A DNA stretch of 64,000 bases from Methylomarinum sp. Ch1-1 (GCF_030717995.2 NZ_CP157743.1:1-64000); one strand, 5' to 3'. Numbered from the stretch's first letter, positions 1-12,324 are shown. Numbers and translations: made by a program. The notes: a model not told the origin generated them from the letters alone.

Positions 1-12
1 TTTTCAATAAAG

Positions 13-127
13 CTTGGCGATTCCCTACTTTCGCATGGCAACCTGCCACACTATCATCGGCGCTAAGAGGTTTCACTGCCGAGTTCGGGATGGGATCGGG
101 TGGTTCACTCTCGCTATGTTCACCAAG
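13..127 (-). rRNA. rrf: 5S ribosomal RNA
   Basis: Reverse complement reads as a standard bacterial 5S rRNA of about 115 nt, starting GCTTGGTGAACATAGCGAGA and containing the conserved GAACCCGATCCCATCC-type segment. It is the last gene of the rRNA operon, about 160 bp after the 23S 3' end. The ends are approximate because they were placed by eye from the terminal helix. Confidence 0.95.
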
Positions 128-290
128 CAAAGGTGTTTAGCTGGTTTCGACGGGTCGTCTTACCAACTGTCATGATCAACGTCTAGGTTGATCCATGGAA
201 ATCTGTATCCGTTCGTTCTCGTGCATTGAAAAGCGTCTTGTCAGGCTGCCTATCACACGCTTTCGATTATCAAACCGATTGGGTGTTATA
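128..290 (-). other. 23S-5S spacer
   Basis: A 163-bp transcribed spacer between 23S and 5S. No tRNA is visible in it. It carries a copy of the 'tatggtcaa' motif at the 23S end (285-296) that matches the one at the 23S 5' end (3965-3974), consistent with the processing stem that brings the two ends of 23S together for RNase III cleavage. Confidence 0.6.
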
Positions 291-424
291 TGGTCAAGCC
301 TCACGGGCAATTAGTATCAGTTAGCTTCATACATTACTGCACTTCCACACCTGACCTATCAACCTAATAGTCTCTTAGGGCCCTTCAGGGGACTCATGGT
401 CCCAGTGAGATCTCATCTTGGGAG

Positions 425-458
<34 letters not shown>

Positions 459-577
459 TGTCCGATCATAGCTACCCGGCAATGCCACTGGCGTGACAAC
501 CGGAACACCAGAGGATCGTCCACTCCGGTCCTCTCGTACTAGGAGCAGCTTCCCTCAAATCTCAAACGCCCACGGCA

Positions 578-704
<127 letters not shown>

Positions 705-733
705 ACCGCCGTCGATATGAACTCTTGGGCGGT

Positions 734-789
<56 letters not shown>

Positions 790-910
790 AGAACCACCGG
801 ATCACTAAGACCTACTTTCGTACCTGCTCGACCTGTCCGTCTCGCAGTCAAGCACCCTTATGCCTTTGCACTCATTGCATGATTTCCGACCATGCTGAGG
901 GTACCTTCGT

Positions 911-953
<43 letters not shown>

Positions 954-1110
954 ACCCACCATACACTGTCCCCAACCCGGATAACGGGTCTAGGTTAGAA
1001 CTTCAAACATACCAGGGTGGTATTTCAGGATGGCTCCACGACAACTGGCGTCGCCGCTTCAAAGCCTCCCACCTATCCTACACAAGTAGGCTCAAAGTCC
1101 AGTGTAAAGC

Positions 1111-1143
<33 letters not shown>

Positions 1144-1214
1144 CCGCGGGTACACTGCATCTTCACAGCGATTTCAATTTCACTGAGTCTCGGGTGGAGA
1201 CAGTGTGGCCATCG

Positions 1215-1585
<371 letters not shown>

Positions 1586-1625
1586 GGCTCTAAATAATCT
1601 AGGTGAGGGGTAACCCCATCAATTA

Positions 1626-1660
<35 letters not shown>

Positions 1661-2366
1661 GTCCACTTTCGTGTTTGCAGAGTGCTATGTTTTTGCTAAA
1701 CAGTCGCAGCCACCAGTTTAATGCTACCCTCTTCAGCTCCAGCCGCAGGGCCTTCACCTAACAAGGGCGTACCTTCTCCCGAAGTTACGGTACCATTTTG
1801 CCTAGTTCCTTCACCCGAGTTCTCTCAAGCGCCTTAGAATTCTCATCCCACCCACCTGTGTCGGTTTGGGGTACGGCTCGTCATAACCTGAAGCTTAGAG
1901 GGTTTTCTTGGAAGCAGGGCATCAATCACTTCGTCTCCTTATAAAGAGACTCGTCGTCACGCCTCAGGATTGTGAAACCGGATTTGCCTAATTTCACTCC
2001 CTACACGCTTAAACTACCTATTCCAACAGGCAGCTGACCTAGCCTTCTCCGTCACCCCATCGCAGTTATAACAAGTACAGGAATATTAACCTGTTTTCCA
2101 TCGACTACGCCTTTCGGCCTCGCCTTAGGTGCCGACTAACCCTGCGTCGATTAACGTTGCGCAGGAAACCTTGGGCTTTCGGCGTGGAGGTTTTTCACCT
2201 CCATTATCGTTACTCATGTCAGCATTCGCACTTCTGATACCTCCAGGAAGCTTCTCAACTTCCCTTCGCAGGCGTACAGAACGCTCCTCTACCACTCAGA
2301 CGTTGTCTGAATCCGTAGCTTCGGTACTATGCTTAGCCCCGGTAAATCTTCCGCGCAAGCCGACTC

Positions 2367-2431
<65 letters not shown>

Positions 2432-2921
2432 GGCCTTCTCACATCGTTTTCCACTGAGCATAGATTTGGGGACCTTAGCTGACGGTCTGGGCTGTTTCCC
2501 TTTCCACGACGGACCTTATCACCCGCCGTGTGTCTCCCGTGCTCAAACTTGCTGGTATTCGGAGTTTGCATCGGGTTGGTAAGTCGGGATGACCCCCTAG
2601 CCGAAACAGTGCTCTACCCCCAGCAGTCATACACGAGGCGCTACCTAAATAGCTTTCGAGGAGAACCAGCTATCTCCGGGCTTGATTAGCCTTTCACTCC
2701 GATCCACAGCTCATCCCCTCATTTTTCAACATAAGTGGGTTCGGTCCTCCAATCAGTATTACCTGATCTTCAACCTGGCCATGGATAGATCGCCCGGTTT
2801 CGGGTCTACACCTTGCGACTAAACGCCCTATTAAGACTCGCTTTCGCTACGCCTCCCCTAGTCGGTTAAGCTGGCCACAAAATGTAAGTCGCTGACCCAT
2901 TATACAAAAGGTACGCAGTCA

Positions 2922-3439
2922 CCCCGCACCTAAATTATTCTGGCACGGATATCTACAATGCTTTATTGAGCACTGTGATTCATTGACTTACCTCGCATCT
3001 AATTGGGAATTTAGGTGCGGGGCAAGCCCCTAAGTTGTTTTTAAACTCGTCTTAATGCGCTGCATTAAGAACCGTTTGGCTCGACCGTCTTGCTTGAGTT
3101 TATGTTCTCGTTCTCTAGATGCGGCTTCAGATAGATAAGCTTCGTAGTACACCAATTTCCATTGATATCCTCTCGTCGACTTATTTTTACCTTGGTCATG
3201 TTCTTGCATACGACGTTTTAAATCCGTCGTACTTCCCAGGTAAAACCTATCATCTTCTGCTTCCGATTGAAGCACATAAGCATAATACATTCGATCTCAA
3301 GTCTCTTCTTTGTTATTTTTTGTCATCATAGCGGGGCCTGCCCCGCACCTAAATTCCTTATTTAGGCACTATCGCTCAGTGTTCGATGACGTTAAGTTAA
3401 CGCTGAAGAGTCTCCGCCCAAAACAATTTAGGTGCGGGG
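2922..3439 (-). mobile_element. composite intervening sequence in 23S helix 25 (GIY-YIG element)
   Basis: A 518-bp insertion replacing the helix 25 hairpin, a known hot spot for 23S intervening sequences. It contains four 15-bp arms: CCCCGCACCTAAATT at 2922-2936 and 3341-3355, and its exact complement at 3008-3022 and 3425-3439. This gives two ~100-bp inverted-repeat units (2922-3022 and 3341-3439) flanking a GIY-YIG ORF. The interiors of the two units are not similar to each other. At RNA level, either two ~100-nt hairpins or one long outer stem could form. The arms match the ends of the 65-bp repeats elsewhere in this window at 14 of 15 positions. Confidence 0.8.
3030..3290 (-). CDS. GIY-YIG nuclease-like protein inside 23S rRNA
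   Basis: An 86-residue GIY-YIG protein, the usual length for the UPF0213-type family, in rRNA orientation. Motifs are YYAYVLQS (residues 2-9), FYLGST (about 16-21), the arginine in KRRMQEH, YYEAY, and a basic C-terminal helix RAKRFLMQRIK. It is clearly homologous to, but diverged from, the helix 68 ORF (roughly half of residues identical by eye), so the two insertions are not a recent duplication. The whole ORF lies between the two inverted-repeat units. Whether it is translated from the rRNA precursor is unknown. It is not the S23 four-helix protein usually found in helix 25 intervening sequences. Confidence 0.75.
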   Translation of the reverse strand: MYYAYVLQSEAEDDRFYLGSTTDLKRRMQEHDQGKNKSTRGYQWKLVYYEAYLSEAASREREHKLKQDGRAKRFLMQRIKTSLKTT

Positions 3440-3969
3440 CTCCCACTGCTTGTACGCATACGGTTTCAGGATCTATTTCACTCCCCTCTCCGGGGTTCTT
3501 TTCGCCTTTCCCTCACGGTACTGGTTCACTATCGGTCAGTAAGGAGTATTTAGCCTTGGAGGATGGTCCCCCCATGTTCAGTCAAAGTTTCACGTGCTCC
3601 GACCTACTCGATTTCACACTTAATAAGTTTTCGTATACGCGGCTATCACGCTGTATCGCCAGACTTTCCAGACTGTTCTACTAACTTGCTAAATGCTTAA
3701 GGGCTGGTCCCCGTTCGCTCGCCACTACTTAGGGAATCTCGGTTGATTTCTTTTCCTCGGGGTACTTAGATGTTTCAGTTCTCCCGGTTCGCCTCTTACT
3801 CCTATGTATTCAGAGCAAGATAATGAGCTTGTGCCCATTGGGTTTCCCCATTCGGAAATCTGCGGATCAAAGTTTGTTTGCAAACTCCCCGCAGCTTATC
3901 GCATGCTACAACGTCCTTCTTCGCCTCTTACTGCCTAGGCATTCACCGTATGCGCTTATTCACTTGACC

Positions 3970-4247
3970 ATATAACCCCAATCAGTCTGTTCACTCAGCC
4001 TACCGTCGATCAATCAATTTAAAAACTAAATCGATCAATCCCCGATTCGCTTCGCGTCCAGTCTGCTGTGTTATATCAATCAGCTGACATTTTCGCTTTT
4101 TTTCTGCTTGAGAACTCATTAAAATTTAACCTTACGGTTTTACTTTAATTCGTTTACAGATTTCCACATTGTTAAAGAGCTATTAAACTTTCTACAAAGC
4201 CTAATTCTATAAAGTCTTCTCAAACCTTATAGAGTTAGTCTGTGTAA
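3970..4247 (-). other. tRNA-Ala to 23S spacer
   Basis: Transcribed spacer of the rRNA operon, AT-rich, with no gene. It holds the boxA site at 4170-4180 and the 5' half of the 23S processing stem near 3965-3980. Confidence 0.6.
4170..4180 (-). promoter_or_regulatory. boxA antitermination site before 23S
   Basis: Minus strand reads GCTCTTTAACA, the consensus boxA recognised by NusB-NusE, placed in the spacer upstream of 23S as in Escherichia coli rRNA operons. Confidence 0.75.
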
Positions 4248-4323
4248 TGGTGGAGCCAGGGAGGATCGAACTCCCGACCTCCTGCGTGCAAGGCAGGCGC
4301 TCTCCCAGCTGAGCTATGGCCCC
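4248..4323 (-). tRNA. tRNA-Ala(UGC)
   Basis: 76 nt in reverse complement, GGGGCCA acceptor strand pairing with TGGCTCC, D-arm AGCTCAGCTGGGAGAGC, anticodon loop CTTGCAA (anticodon TGC), T-loop TTCGATC, encoded CCA. Standard 16S-23S spacer tRNA. Confidence 0.97.
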
Positions 4324-4581
4324 TTTTTACTGGTCTTTTTTACGCTATGCGGCGTTGCTCTCGTCGCTCGCTCAGTCACATACTGATGTATGCTCCTTCT
4401 CTCACGCCTTCGTGCGCCTTGCCTAGCCTAAAAAATCCGGCGTAAAATCCAACCAAGCTTTTGTCCATTCGCACTGATTACTACTCAATCACGCAAAATG
4501 GCTTTTGTGCAGAACAAGGCGAATGATGACGAAGCATACTTAGGTATGCGAGTGATCATTGAACGCCGTACTGCGCAAAAT
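4324..4581 (-). repeat. tRNA-Ile to tRNA-Ala spacer with two inverted copies of a palindromic repeat
   Basis: About 258 bp with no gene. Two segments, 4336-4436 and 4497-4580, belong to the same repeat family in opposite orientations: both show the order AAGGCG ... GCATACnTnnGTATG ... AACGCCG when aligned. Each is itself a hairpin. As inverted copies on the precursor RNA they could also pair with each other and bring the two tRNAs together. The family resembles dispersed palindromes of many Gammaproteobacteria. Confidence 0.5.
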
Positions 4582-4658
<77 letters not shown>

Positions 4659-4722
4659 AGGCTCATACTTTCAATCGAAATAATTTGTTGTGGACACTCA
4701 TGACGGCGTTTAGCTGTCTTTG

Positions 4723-6261
<1,539 letters not shown>

Positions 6262-6423
6262 AATAATGCTTGATACTCAATAAGACGAGTATCCAATCTT
6301 GGCTCGACGCAGAATTGTACGTAAATTCATAAAACATGTATTGACGCGAATATCTGTGTCGAATATCTTAATACAGTCTAAAATATCCACCACAAGTACC
6401 CACACAAATTATTTCGACTTGTT

Positions 6424-6434
6424 TGTTAAAGAGC
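6424..6434 (-). promoter_or_regulatory. boxA in 16S leader
   Basis: Minus strand reads GCTCTTTAACA about 165 bp before the 16S 5' end, downstream of the three promoters. It is identical to the boxA core before 23S and is expected to assemble the Nus antitermination complex. Confidence 0.75.
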
Positions 6435-6481
6435 GTGACCGGATCAACCGGCCGAGGACCGAAGCCCTGTTGAGCTCGCCT

Positions 6482-6509
6482 ATTTTACAGCAGAATCTCA
6501 ACTTGTCAA
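6482..6509 (-). promoter_or_regulatory. rRNA promoter (proximal)
   Basis: Minus strand TTGACA (6509-6504), 16-bp spacer, TAAAAT (6487-6482). This is the promoter nearest 16S. The region just downstream is GC-rich (AGGCGAGCTC), as expected for a stringently controlled discriminator. Confidence 0.65.
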
Positions 6510-6601
6510 CCTCCGTTTCAACTTTTTTTGCCGCCGTCCTGGCGACTTCGAAACGATCCGACAGAGCAAGCTCCGCCTCGATCACCTCGAAAGAGCCGGC
6601 C

Positions 6602-6629
6602 ATTATACAGCCTCAAATCCGTTTGTCAA
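6602..6629 (-). promoter_or_regulatory. rRNA promoter (middle, consensus)
   Basis: Minus strand perfect TTGACA (6629-6624), 16-bp spacer, perfect TATAAT (6607-6602). An A-tract (GAAAAAAACTT) lies directly upstream as a likely UP element and a GC-rich discriminator (GGCCGGCTC) directly downstream. This is the strongest-looking of the three. Confidence 0.75.
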
Positions 6630-6746
6630 AAGTTTTTTTCGGCCCTTTCGAACCGCCTCCCGGCGACCCTCAAAAACCCCAGCCAACTTTCAGCTCCAAC
6701 CGCTTCCTGCGTCCTTCCGTCGAACCCAATCAACGAAAGAAGGCGT

Positions 6747-6774
6747 ATTTTACAGCTCCCCTCGACAGAGTCAA
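6747..6774 (-). promoter_or_regulatory. rRNA promoter (distal)
   Basis: Minus strand TTGACT (6774-6769), 16-bp spacer, TAAAAT (6752-6747). It overlaps the last bases of tyrS. All three promoters use the same 16-bp spacing and lie about 120-145 bp apart. Confidence 0.5.
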
Positions 6775-7967
6775 GAACTTATTTGAATTCGAGCAAATTT
6801 TCTTTTGCCGACCTGATAGACCTGCTGGGTGCCGGCGGCTATCAGCAATTTAGGATCCGCCACTTTTTCGCCGTCGATTTTGACCGCACCTTGCTTGATC
6901 ATACGCATCGCATCGGATGTACTCTTGGTCAAACCGGACTCTTTCAATAGATTCGCAATCGGCATGCCGCTTTCTCCGGCCTGCAACGTCATCTCATCCA
7001 TTTCCTCCGGCATCGCACCGCGTTGAAAACGGGCCTCGAAACTTTCCAAGGCCTTCTTGGCCGCGTCGGCGCTATGAAACCTTTCGATAATCTCTTGCGC
7101 CAAGGCAACCTTGTATTCCCTTGGGTTAGCCCCCTCTGCACAGTTCTGCTGCCAACGATTGATATCCTCCATCGGCTTAAAACTGAGCAATTCATAATAA
7201 CGCCACATCAATTCGTCGGAAATCGACATGATCTTGCCGAACATATCATCCGGCGTATCGGAAATACCGATATAGTTATTCAGCGATTTGGACATCTTCT
7301 GCACACCATCCAATCCTTCCAGAATCGGCATCGTCAGGATTGTTTGCGGTTTTTGCCCATCAATTTCCTGTAAATGGCGACCGACCAACAGATTGAATTT
7401 CTGATCGGTGCCCCCTAATTCCACATCGGCTTTCATCATCACCGAATCATGTCCCTGCAACAGAGGGTACAAGAATTCGTGAATCGCAATCGCCTGACCG
7501 CCCTTGAACCGCTTGCTAAAATCATCGCGCTCCAGCATCCTGGCCACGGTATGCTTGGCCGCCAATTGAATCATATCCGCCGGCGTCATGAAATTCAGCC
7601 AGGTCGAATTAAACAAGACTTCGGTTTTATCCGGATCCAGTATCTTGAACACCTGCTCCTGATAGGTCTTGGCATTCTCGACCACCTCTTCCTGGGTCAA
7701 TGGCTTGCGGGTGACATTCTTGCCGGTCGGATCACCGATCATCGCGGTAAAATCACCAATCAAAAACAGCACCTGATGACCTAAGTCCTGGAACTGCTTT
7801 AATTTATTGATCAGTACGGTATGCCCTAAATGCAAATCCGGAGCCGTTGGATCAAATCCCGCCTTGATTCTGAGCGAACCTCCCTCTTCCAGCTTTTTGA
7901 TAAATTCCGATTCAACCAATATTTCATCAACACCCCGACGGAGTTGCTCCAACATTTCTTGCTGCAA
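6771..7967 (-). CDS. tyrS: tyrosyl-tRNA synthetase
   Basis: Class I aminoacyl-tRNA synthetase charging tRNA-Tyr with tyrosine. 398 residues, in the range of the TyrZ-like bacterial type. The HIGH-type motif is HLGH at residues 46-49, the tyrosine-pocket GGTDQKFN segment is at 185-192, and KMSKS is at 224-228. The C-terminal ~65 residues form the S4 RNA-binding domain. A TTG start at 7967 has AGGGGA seven bases upstream; the alternative is ATG at 7955. The gene ends inside the rRNA promoter region and runs toward the rRNA operon, an order also known in Pseudomonas. Confidence 0.96.
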   Translation of the reverse strand: MQQEMLEQLRRGVDEILVESEFIKKLEEGGSLRIKAGFDPTAPDLHLGHTVLINKLKQFQDLGHQVLFLIGDFTAMIGDPTGKNVTRKPLTQEEVVENAKTYQEQVFKILDPDKTEVLFNSTWLNFMTPADMIQLAAKHTVARMLERDDFSKRFKGGQAIAIHEFLYPLLQGHDSVMMKADVELGGTDQKFNLLVGRHLQEIDGQKPQTILTMPILEGLDGVQKMSKSLNNYIGISDTPDDMFGKIMSISDELMWRYYELLSFKPMEDINRWQQNCAEGANPREYKVALAQEIIERFHSADAAKKALESFEARFQRGAMPEEMDEMTLQAGESGMPIANLLKESGLTKSTSDAMRMIKQGAVKIDGEKVADPKLLIAAGTQQVYQVGKRKFARIQISS

Positions 7968-8123
7968 TTTTTTTCCCCTGTCATCTAAAAAAAATTAGTT
8001 TATTATATGCCGTTTAAGTGGCTCTTAAGAACAAAAATCCTATTTGAGCTATAATCAATCCGAACATTTATTAATTTGCATGCGATATGCGGTTTTCAAT
8101 TAATATCAATCGAGCTCAGTCCA

Positions 8124-9452
8124 GTGAAAAATAAAATATTCAAATCGTTGTTATTCGGCGGCAGCACGATAGTCGCGGCAAGTGCCTGTTACGCACTGAT
8201 CTCCCCCTCTAGTGACAACAATAGTGAATCGCTGACTGAAGTCAGCGTAGTTGCGGAACCCGCGACGCTTAAAATCGACAGCCCGATTGTCGCTGATGCG
8301 GCCAGTGATGATGCGCTTGAAGCGATTGAGGACACCGGCGATAAATTCAAGGAGATCATACACACCGTCAAAAACGGCGAAAGCTTATCCACGATTTTCT
8401 CCGACTTGGATCTCAGCAAAACGGATTTACACAAAATCATCCACGCCAATGACACAGGCAAATTATTTGCCTCGCTCAACCCCGGCAAGGACCTAGTCGC
8501 CAAGGTCAATAGCGACGGTCAACTGGAAGAGCTTTTATATCATAAGAACTCGATCGAAACCTTATTCGCAAGTCGACACGACGACGACTTCAAGGTCGAG
8601 AAGCTGAGCAAGCAAATAGACAAACAAGTCACCAGCGCCCAAGCTACGATACACTCCTCATTGTTCCTGGACGGCAAAAACGCCGGACTTTCCGATAAGT
8701 TGATCATGGAACTGGCTAATATTTTTGCCTGGGACATAGACTTCGCACTGAACTTGCGCGACGGCGACCAATTTACCGTCGTTTATGAAAAATTATTCGT
8801 CGACGGCCAAGAATTCGATAGCGGTGAAATCATTTCCGCAGAGTTCGTCAATCAAGGCGACGTCTATACCGCAGTGCGCTTCGAAGATCCGAAAGGCAAT
8901 GCCGACTATTACACCCCCGACGGTAATAGCATGCGCAAGGCTTTTCTGCGCACCCCGGTCGACTTTGCCCGCATCAGCTCGCCCTTCAATCTAAAACGCA
9001 AACATCCGGTATTGAATCGGATACGCGCCCATAAAGGCGTCGATTATGCCGCCCGCACCGGCACACCGATCAAGTCTACCGGCGATGGCAAAATCATTTA
9101 CCGCGGCAGAAAAGGCGGCTATGGCAATGTCGTCATTGTTCAACACGGTCAAACCTATACGACACTGTATGCGCATTTATCTAAATTCAGAAAAGGTCAA
9201 AGAACCGGCAACCGCATCAAACAAGGCCAAGTCATAGGCTATGTCGGCATGTCAGGCTTGGCGACCGGACCGCATTTACATTATGAATTCCGCGTCAATG
9301 GCGTGCATCGCAATCCGTTAACGGTCAAGCTGCCAAAAGCCAACCCGATCAATAAATCACTATTAGCCGAATTCAAGGCGCAAACGGCTCCTTTATTGGC
9401 GCAACTGGATAAAGCCAAGGCAAGCACATTACTGGCGCAAAACCAACAGTGA
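8124..9452 (+). CDS. M23 family peptidoglycan endopeptidase (OapA/MepM-like)
   Basis: Zn-dependent endopeptidase cutting peptidoglycan cross-links, anchored in the envelope. I prefer the GTG at 8124, which gives a 442-residue protein starting with a basic stretch and a hydrophobic signal/anchor; an in-frame ATG at 8076 would add 16 residues that spoil this. Next come a LysM/OapA-like segment (HTVKNGESLSTIF) and a C-terminal M23 domain with HKGVD and HLHYEF, the zinc and catalytic histidines. It precedes anmK by 3 bp, linking wall cleavage to recycling. Divergent from tyrS. Confidence 0.9.
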   Translation: MKNKIFKSLLFGGSTIVAASACYALISPSSDNNSESLTEVSVVAEPATLKIDSPIVADAASDDALEAIEDTGDKFKEIIHTVKNGESLSTIFSDLDLSKTDLHKIIHANDTGKLFASLNPGKDLVAKVNSDGQLEELLYHKNSIETLFASRHDDDFKVEKLSKQIDKQVTSAQATIHSSLFLDGKNAGLSDKLIMELANIFAWDIDFALNLRDGDQFTVVYEKLFVDGQEFDSGEIISAEFVNQGDVYTAVRFEDPKGNADYYTPDGNSMRKAFLRTPVDFARISSPFNLKRKHPVLNRIRAHKGVDYAARTGTPIKSTGDGKIIYRGRKGGYGNVVIVQHGQTYTTLYAHLSKFRKGQRTGNRIKQGQVIGYVGMSGLATGPHLHYEFRVNGVHRNPLTVKLPKANPINKSLLAEFKAQTAPLLAQLDKAKASTLLAQNQQ

Positions 9453-9455
9453 CGC

Positions 9456-10580
9456 GTGTCTGAACTTTATATCGGCCTCATGTCAGGGACCAGCCTCGAT
9501 GGAATCGACGCTGGTCTCGTCGATTTTAGCGATGACCAATGCAGGGTCGTCGACTTCCACTATCTGCCTTTCAGCGAATCGCTGAAGCAACAAATTCGCC
9601 ATCTCAGCCAACCGGAACAGCCTATCCTGCTCGCCGATTATGGCAGCATGGACACGCGCCTAGGACGCCTGTTCGCCGAAACGGTGATCGCGCTGCTAAA
9701 AAAAACCGCACTATCGGCCGAGTCGATTAACGCGATCGGCAGTCACGGCTTGACCGTTTTCCATGCTCCGCAAAGCCGGTTTCCGTTTTCGCTGCAAATT
9801 GGCGATCCCAACATCATTGCCGAAACCACCGGCATCACCACCGTCGCCGACTTGCGTCGACGCGACATCGCCGCACAGGGACAAGGCGCACCATTGGTGC
9901 CGGCCTTCCACCAAAGCTTTTTTAGCCGACATAAAGAAAATTTCTGCGTCGTCAATATCGGCGGCATCGCCAATATCACCGTAATCAACAAGGATTGCGT
10001 ACTGGGATTCGACACAGGTCCCGGCAACACGCTGATGGATTATTGGATTAGAAAAAACTTGAATCAAAGCCATGATCGGAACGGAGATTGGGCGCGCAGC
10101 GGCACAGTCAACCCGCTGTTATTGGCTCAGTTTAAAAATGATCCCTATTTTCAATTAGCGCCCGCCAAAAGCACCGGAAAGGAATATTTCTCCAGCTTCT
10201 GGCTAGAACATAAAATCAATCAGTTCCCGGAACTTCCGTCCGAAGACATCCAAGCAACGCTTTGCCAGCTTACCGCAGACACCATCACCGATGATATCAG
10301 TCAATATGCGGCGGATGCCCAAGAAACGCTGATTTGCGGCGGCGGCTGCCATAATCATCATTTAGTCCAGTTGATTGCTGAAAACCTGCAACACTCGGTG
10401 TCTTCCACCGGCGATTACGGCATCAACCCGGATCACGTCGAAGCGGTCGCGTTTGCCTGGCTGGCCAGGCAAACGCTGCTCAACCAACCCGGCAATCTTT
10501 ACAAGGCGACGGGAGCGAACGCCCCCGCGATTTTGGGGGGAATTTATCCCGGTAAAAAGGGATTAAGCGGAAAAGGATGA
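9456..10580 (+). CDS. anmK: anhydro-N-acetylmuramic acid kinase
   Basis: Cytoplasmic kinase that opens and phosphorylates 1,6-anhydroMurNAc from wall turnover to MurNAc-6-phosphate. 374 residues, normal length. It starts at GTG 9456 three bases after the peptidase stop. Motifs are [12 protein letters not shown] at the N terminus (phosphate loop), IGDPN, and [14 protein letters not shown] (about 190-203) with the catalytic aspartate. Translationally coupled to the M23 gene. The last 18 bp overlap the convergent erpA. Confidence 0.95.
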   Translation: MSELYIGLMSGTSLDGIDAGLVDFSDDQCRVVDFHYLPFSESLKQQIRHLSQPEQPILLADYGSMDTRLGRLFAETVIALLKKTALSAESINAIGSHGLTVFHAPQSRFPFSLQIGDPNIIAETTGITTVADLRRRDIAAQGQGAPLVPAFHQSFFSRHKENFCVVNIGGIANITVINKDCVLGFDTGPGNTLMDYWIRKNLNQSHDRNGDWARSGTVNPLLLAQFKNDPYFQLAPAKSTGKEYFSSFWLEHKINQFPELPSEDIQATLCQLTADTITDDISQYAADAQETLICGGGCHNHHLVQLIAENLQHSVSSTGDYGINPDHVEAVAFAWLARQTLLNQPGNLYKATGANAPAILGGIYPGKKGLSGKG

Positions 10581-10895
10581 GCCACAACCGCAGGTGGTCG
10601 TCGCATTAGGATTCCGAATGACGAACTGAGCGCCGGACAGGTCTTCTTTGTAATCGATTTCGGCGCCAGTCAAATATTGAACGCTCATCGAATCGACCAA
10701 CACCGTGACGCCACCGTTCTCGATTTTAGTGTCGTCTTCGTTGACCTCCTCATCGAAGGTAAAGCCATACTGAAAACCGGAACAACCACCGCCGGTGATA
10801 TAGACTCTCAGTTTCAGATTATCATTGCCTTCTTCGGCGATTAACGCGCCGACTTTTTCTGCGGCGCTGTCTGTAAAAATAATTGGATCTGCCAT
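10563..10895 (-). CDS. erpA: iron-sulfur cluster insertion protein ErpA
   Basis: A-type Fe-S carrier delivering clusters to apo-proteins such as IspG/IspH. 110 residues with the three invariant cysteines: C38 in [11 protein letters not shown], and C102 and C104 in TCGCGSSF. The sequence matches the ErpA rather than the IscA subgroup by overall resemblance. It converges on anmK with an 18-bp overlap at the 3' ends. Confidence 0.94.
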   Translation of the reverse strand: MADPIIFTDSAAEKVGALIAEEGNDNLKLRVYITGGGCSGFQYGFTFDEEVNEDDTKIENGGVTVLVDSMSVQYLTGAEIDYKEDLSGAQFVIRNPNATTTCGCGSSFSA

Positions 10896-11267
10896 AAAAA
10901 AACTTATCGATTAAGTTAGGTTGACGGCAATTATGACTTTACCAAGCATTTTAGTCAAGATTTATGACCGCAGCCCCAGTTTAGAAACCAAAGAGTACGG
11001 GAGAAGGCTTGACGAGGGATAATCGCATTCCTCGTCTCCATCTTAAACAGCTCAACAATGCTCAAATGTAGAATTGCTGGATTTATGGATAACCTCAGTT
11101 CGGGATAAAAGAATCATATATTGCAAACAAAGGGTTAAGACGGTATCAGGTAGCTCTGGAAGAAGTGTGCGCGGCATTTCCACCATCCTTGGCTGTCAGA
11201 TTCCGCGTTCACGGCCTCTTCTGGAAGAGATAGCTGATACAGGCTGGTTTATTAACCCGAACTCAGG
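10896..11267 (-). other. erpA-argC intergenic region with imperfect inverted repeat
   Basis: About 370 bp without a credible gene. TAACCTCAGTTCGGG at 11090-11104 and CCCGAACTCAGGTTA at 11256-11270 form a 15-bp inverted pair with one mismatch, enclosing ~150 bp. The right arm supplies the argC stop codon. It could be a small insertion or an IS remnant; I could not identify a family. The rest is AT-rich with no other structure I can support. Confidence 0.4.
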
Positions 11268-12299
11268 TTATGGATACAGCGCCACGATATCCAAGCCGAC
11301 GCTTTCATCCAGTCCACACATCAGATTCATATTCTGCACCGCCTGGCCTGCGGCGCCCTTAACCAGATTATCGATTACCGCCAATACGACGACGGTATCC
11401 TTGCCCTGCGGCTGATGAATCGCGATCTGACAATTGTTGCTGCCTTTGACATTGCGGGTATCGGGTTGCGCCCCCGCCGGCAAGACATCAACGAAACGCT
11501 CTTCGGCATAACGTTCCTCGTACAAGGCTTGCAGTTCTTCCGCGTCACCGGTCAACCGGCCGTATAAGGTCGCATGTATGCCGCGTATCATCGGGATCAA
11601 ATGTGGCACGAAGGTCAACCCCACTGGTTTTCCCGCCATCATTGCCAAACCTTGGCTGATTTCGGGCAAGTGACGATGGCCGGCAACGGCGTAGGCCTTA
11701 AAGCTTTCCCCGGTTTCGCTCATCAATGTTGGCACCTGCGCCTTGCGACCGGCGCCACTGGCGCCTGATTTGACATCGGCGATCAGATGTTCGAAGTCGA
11801 TCAATTGCCGCTCGATCAACGGCAAATAGCCCAACTGCACGGCAGTCGGATAACACCCCGGACAGGCCAACAAACGGGCCTGTTTGATTTGTTCACGATT
11901 GACCTCGGGTAAACCGTATACGGCTTCGGCAATCAGTTCGGGGCAAGCATGCTCCATCCCATACCAGCGACTCCATTCCAGAGCATCCTTGATTCTAAAA
12001 TCCGCAGACAAATCGATGACTTTTACTCCGTGCGCCAGCAACGATTCCGCCATCAGCATCGCCGTGCCGTTCGGCGTCGCAAAAAACACCACATCACAGT
12101 CGGCCAATGCATCGACTTCAGGTTCCGTAAACGACACATCGCACAAACCTCTCAGGCTAGGGTATTGCGCATCGACTCGCATACCGGCATCGGAACGCGA
12201 GGTGACGACCGTCACGTCAACGCCTGGATGCAAAACCAAAAGTCTCAATAACTCTACGCCTGTATAGCCGGTTCCTCCGACAATGCCCGCTCTAATCAT
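11268..12299 (-). CDS. argC: N-acetyl-gamma-glutamyl-phosphate reductase
   Basis: Third step of arginine synthesis, NADPH-dependent reduction of N-acetylglutamyl phosphate. 343 residues from ATG 12299, chosen because it is followed directly by the family's N terminus [14 protein letters not shown] and preceded by AAGG; an upstream in-frame ATG would add 30 basic residues absent from the family. The N-terminal Rossmann fold carries GGTGYTG, and the active-site cysteine is in CPGCYPT (about residue 150). The stop codon sits in an inverted-repeat arm at 11256-11270, so the extreme C terminus may have been altered by an insertion. Confidence 0.96.
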   Translation of the reverse strand: MIRAGIVGGTGYTGVELLRLLVLHPGVDVTVVTSRSDAGMRVDAQYPSLRGLCDVSFTEPEVDALADCDVVFFATPNGTAMLMAESLLAHGVKVIDLSADFRIKDALEWSRWYGMEHACPELIAEAVYGLPEVNREQIKQARLLACPGCYPTAVQLGYLPLIERQLIDFEHLIADVKSGASGAGRKAQVPTLMSETGESFKAYAVAGHRHLPEISQGLAMMAGKPVGLTFVPHLIPMIRGIHATLYGRLTGDAEELQALYEERYAEERFVDVLPAGAQPDTRNVKGSNNCQIAIHQPQGKDTVVVLAVIDNLVKGAAGQAVQNMNLMCGLDESVGLDIVALYP

Positions 12300-12324
12300 G
12301 TTATGCCTTATCTCTCTAAAAAAT

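Noticed and set aside
3030-3290. S23 intervening-sequence protein
   Set aside because: The encoded protein has GIY-YIG motifs and does not resemble the S23 four-helix bundle.
11074-11415. 113-codon ORF opposite the argC 3' end
   Set aside because: Runs antisense into argC, has no recognisable motif and no ribosome site.
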